Positions 6,526 through 7,691 of a DNA stretch of 7,691 nt are shown piece by piece. Where the stretch lies: contig CALGGL010000181.1 in assembly GCA_937915975.1 (NCBI GenBank), positions 1 to 7,691 on the forward strand, given 5' to 3'. This DNA comes from an uncultured Lachnospiraceae bacterium (lineage in GTDB: Bacteria > Bacillota > Clostridia > Lachnospirales > Lachnospiraceae). Under the pieces are notes generated by a model, which searched no databases, was not told the DNA's origin, and worked only from the letters and a program-made list of their open reading frames with translations. Every line of letters starts with the position of its first letter. Within the stretch, counting starts at the first letter, position 1. Both the position numbers and the translations under genes were made by a program.

Positions 6526-6652
6526 TGTGAGCCTTGTCACATTGATGGTTTCTGACAATATAAAGGAAGAGGTGCTCGCATAGCACGTTGTCACTTAACG
6601 CTATGCTAAGCACCTCTTTCTTATGTCGTCTGAAAATGTGACAAGGCTCACA
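6526..6652. repeat. 127-nt long imperfect palindrome (18-bp perfect terminal arms)
   Basis: The left arm TGTGAGCCTTGTCACATT (6526 to 6543) is the exact reverse complement of the right arm at 6635 to 6652. Inside, complementarity continues with small loops: GACA at 6554 to 6557 faces TGTC at 6624 to 6627 (offset by one base), AAGGAAGAGGTGCT at 6563 to 6576 pairs with 6609 to 6622 (one G-U), and GCATAGC at 6578 to 6584 pairs with GCTATGC at 6600 to 6606. The whole segment can fold as one rod. Weaker matching continues outward on both sides, back to the stop codon of the upstream gene. It could be a MITE or REP-like dispersed repeat, a structured RNA, or an oversized terminator. No clear target duplication was found; TTAC occurs on both sides but at unequal distance. 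Confidence 0.85.
6563..6622 (+). terminator. Terminator-like inner hairpin at the end of the operon
   Basis: Within the palindrome, GAGGTGCT (6569 to 6576) and AGCACCTC (6609 to 6616) pair, extended by GCATAGC/GCTATGC above, and are followed at once by TTTCTT (6617 to 6622). This is the layout of an intrinsic terminator with an A-tract before and a T-rich tract after. The tail is short and interrupted by C, so efficiency is uncertain. The reverse strand has a similar layout with TTCCTTTAT, so it may work in both directions. Confidence 0.5.
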
Positions 6653-6763
6653 ACCTATTACATATATTGACAAAAGAATTTACATTATTCGAATATTTTT
6701 ATGAAAATTTACCATTGATTATATTTTTTTAAAAGATTTCTTATAAAATTTGCATAAAAAGTA

Positions 6764-6792
6764 TTTTAATTTTTGGATATTAATGGTATAAT
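6764..6792 (+). promoter_or_regulatory. Extended -10 promoter for glgC
   Basis: A perfect TATAAT at 6787 to 6792 is preceded by TGG at 6784 to 6786, an extended -10 (TGnTATAAT). With a 17-nt spacer the -35 is TTTTAA (6764 to 6769), matching half the consensus; the extended -10 compensates. The start of transcription would be near 6799, giving a leader of about 25 nt. A small palindrome GCATA-T-TATGC (6797 to 6807) sits at that start. The stretch from 6653 to 6763 is simply very AT-rich; the only other signal in it is TTGACA at 6667 to 6672 without a good -10. Confidence 0.72.
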
Positions 6793-6823
6793 ATACGCAT
6801 ATTATGCTAAAAGGGGTGACATT

Positions 6824-7691
6824 ATGATTAAGAAAGAAATGATAGCTATGCTTTTGGCCGGTGGACAAGGAAGTCGTCTTGGCGTTCTTACCTCAAAGCT
6901 TGCTAAACCTGCAGTTGCATTTGGCGGAAAATACAAGATTATCGACTTTCCGTTAAGTAACTGTATAAACTCCGGTATTGATACTGTTGGTGTATTGACA
7001 CAGTACAGACCACTCAGACTTAATCAACACATAGGTATAGGTATGCCATGGGATTTGGATAGAAATATTGGTGGTGTTACGGTTCTTCCACCTTATGAAA
7101 AAAGCACTAACAGCCAGTGGTATACAGGAACGGCTAATGCTATATATCAGAACATTGAGTATATAGATTATTACAATCCTGATTATGTTTTGATTTTATC
7201 CGGTGATCACATCTATAAGATGGATTACGAGGTAATGCTTGATTTTCATAAGACAAGCAAGGCTGATATTACACTTGCTACATATCAGGTTCCTATGGAG
7301 GAGGCAAGCCGATTTGGTGTAGTTATAACAGACGAATCAGGCTGTATACAGGAATTTGAAGAAAAGCCGGAGCATCCGAGAAGTAATAAGGCTTCTATGG
7401 GTATATATATCTTTAACTGGAAGCTTCTTAAGGAAGCACTTACGGTTATGAAGGATCAGCCGGAATGTGATTTCGGTAAGCACATCATTCCATACTGTCA
7501 TGAGAAGGGAAGTAAGATATGTGCTTACGAGTACAAGGGCTATTGGAAGGATGTAGGAACTCTCGGCTCATATTGGGAGGCCAATATGGAGCTTGTTGAT
7601 ATTATTCCTGAATTCAATCTTTATGAGGAGTTCTGGAGAATATACACCAAGAGTGATATACTTCCTCCACAGTATATTGCACCTGAAAGCT
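6824..7691 (+). CDS. glgC: Glucose-1-phosphate adenylyltransferase, partial (3' end beyond window)
   Basis: I translated this by hand: 289 codons from the ATG at 6824 with no stop, so the gene runs past the window edge (the family is usually about 380 to 430 residues). AAGGGGTG lies about 5 nt before the ATG. The enzyme makes ADP-glucose from ATP and glucose-1-phosphate, the committed step of bacterial glycogen synthesis, in the cytosol. Seen: the nucleotide-binding L11-A-G-G-Q-G-S-R-L19 with K28-P; I39-I-D-F-P-L-S-N-C47; W98-Y-T-G-T-A-N-A, the substrate-loop region; G127-D-H-I-Y-K-M-D-Y with D128 as the catalytic, metal-binding Asp; F178-E-E-K-P182 with the glucose-phosphate-contacting Glu-Lys; D216-F-G-K219; and Y-W-K-D-V-G-T near 248 to 254. 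The missing part is the C-terminal beta-helix. It has its own promoter and lies after the large palindrome, so it is not part of the upstream operon. Other glg genes probably follow. Confidence 0.95.
   Translation, partial: MIKKEMIAMLLAGGQGSRLGVLTSKLAKPAVAFGGKYKIIDFPLSNCINSGIDTVGVLTQYRPLRLNQHIGIGMPWDLDRNIGGVTVLPPYEKSTNSQWYTGTANAIYQNIEYIDYYNPDYVLILSGDHIYKMDYEVMLDFHKTSKADITLATYQVPMEEASRFGVVITDESGCIQEFEEKPEHPRSNKASMGIYIFNWKLLKEALTVMKDQPECDFGKHIIPYCHEKGSKICAYEYKGYWKDVGTLGSYWEANMELVDIIPEFNLYEEFWRIYTKSDILPPQYIAPES

Noticed and set aside
6385..6594. Minus-strand 69-codon open frame running from the palindrome into the 116-residue gene
   Set aside because: It overlaps a well-started plus-strand gene and begins inside the hairpin; no start signal or recognisable product.
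6667..6696. Second glgC promoter with perfect -35 TTGACA
   Set aside because: The best -10 is GAATAT at an 18-nt spacing, matching only half the consensus; the extended -10 promoter at 6764 to 6792 is much better.
6511..6823. CRISPR array, tRNA, riboswitch or insertion sequence in the large gap
   Set aside because: There is no periodic repeat with spacers, no cloverleaf, no known riboswitch core that I can recognise, and no transposase reading frame; the palindrome is the only structure.

Overview
The window reads as chromosomal DNA of an anaerobic Clostridia-type Firmicute, most likely Lachnospiraceae-like. Strong AGGAGG-type ribosome binding sites precede nearly every gene. Moderate-GC genes (about 40% in sampled lines) use AGA and ATA codons freely. 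The gene set (GlgC, an NfeD plus SPFH/slipin pair, a YbhJ-like aconitase-superfamily hydratase, a membrane-anchored protein with a DxNxDxxPE loop) fits gut or rumen Clostridia. The family assignment is inference; no rRNA or other marker is present.

Left part (1 to about 890): a minus-strand pair with a divergent, very AT-rich promoter region. The first gene is a bacterioferritin-like protein with a partly altered metal site. The second starts 18 nt downstream in the same reading frame, is cut by the window edge, is only about 20% GC, and encodes cysteine/histidine clusters that match a B-box zinc finger, a fold best known from eukaryotic TRIM proteins. This is the most unusual protein-coding signal here.

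Middle part (892 to 6513): five plus-strand genes with gaps of 20, 67, 70 and 14 nt, a probable operon. They encode a membrane-anchored extracytoplasmic protein of unknown function, the hydratase, a short NfeD-type membrane protein, a stomatin/QmcA-like SPFH protein with five exact 11-residue repeats, and a small helical protein of unknown function. NfeD and SPFH proteins are known partners in membrane quality control. Their association with the hydratase may be simple co-transcription.

Right part (6514 to 7691): a 310-base gap holds a very long imperfect palindrome (18-bp perfect outer arms, a terminator-like inner hairpin, a loop that repeats part of the arm), then AT-rich DNA and an extended -10 promoter driving glgC, whose 3' end lies beyond the window. 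The palindrome probably ends the operon, but it is larger than an ordinary terminator and may be a dispersed repeat or a structured RNA.
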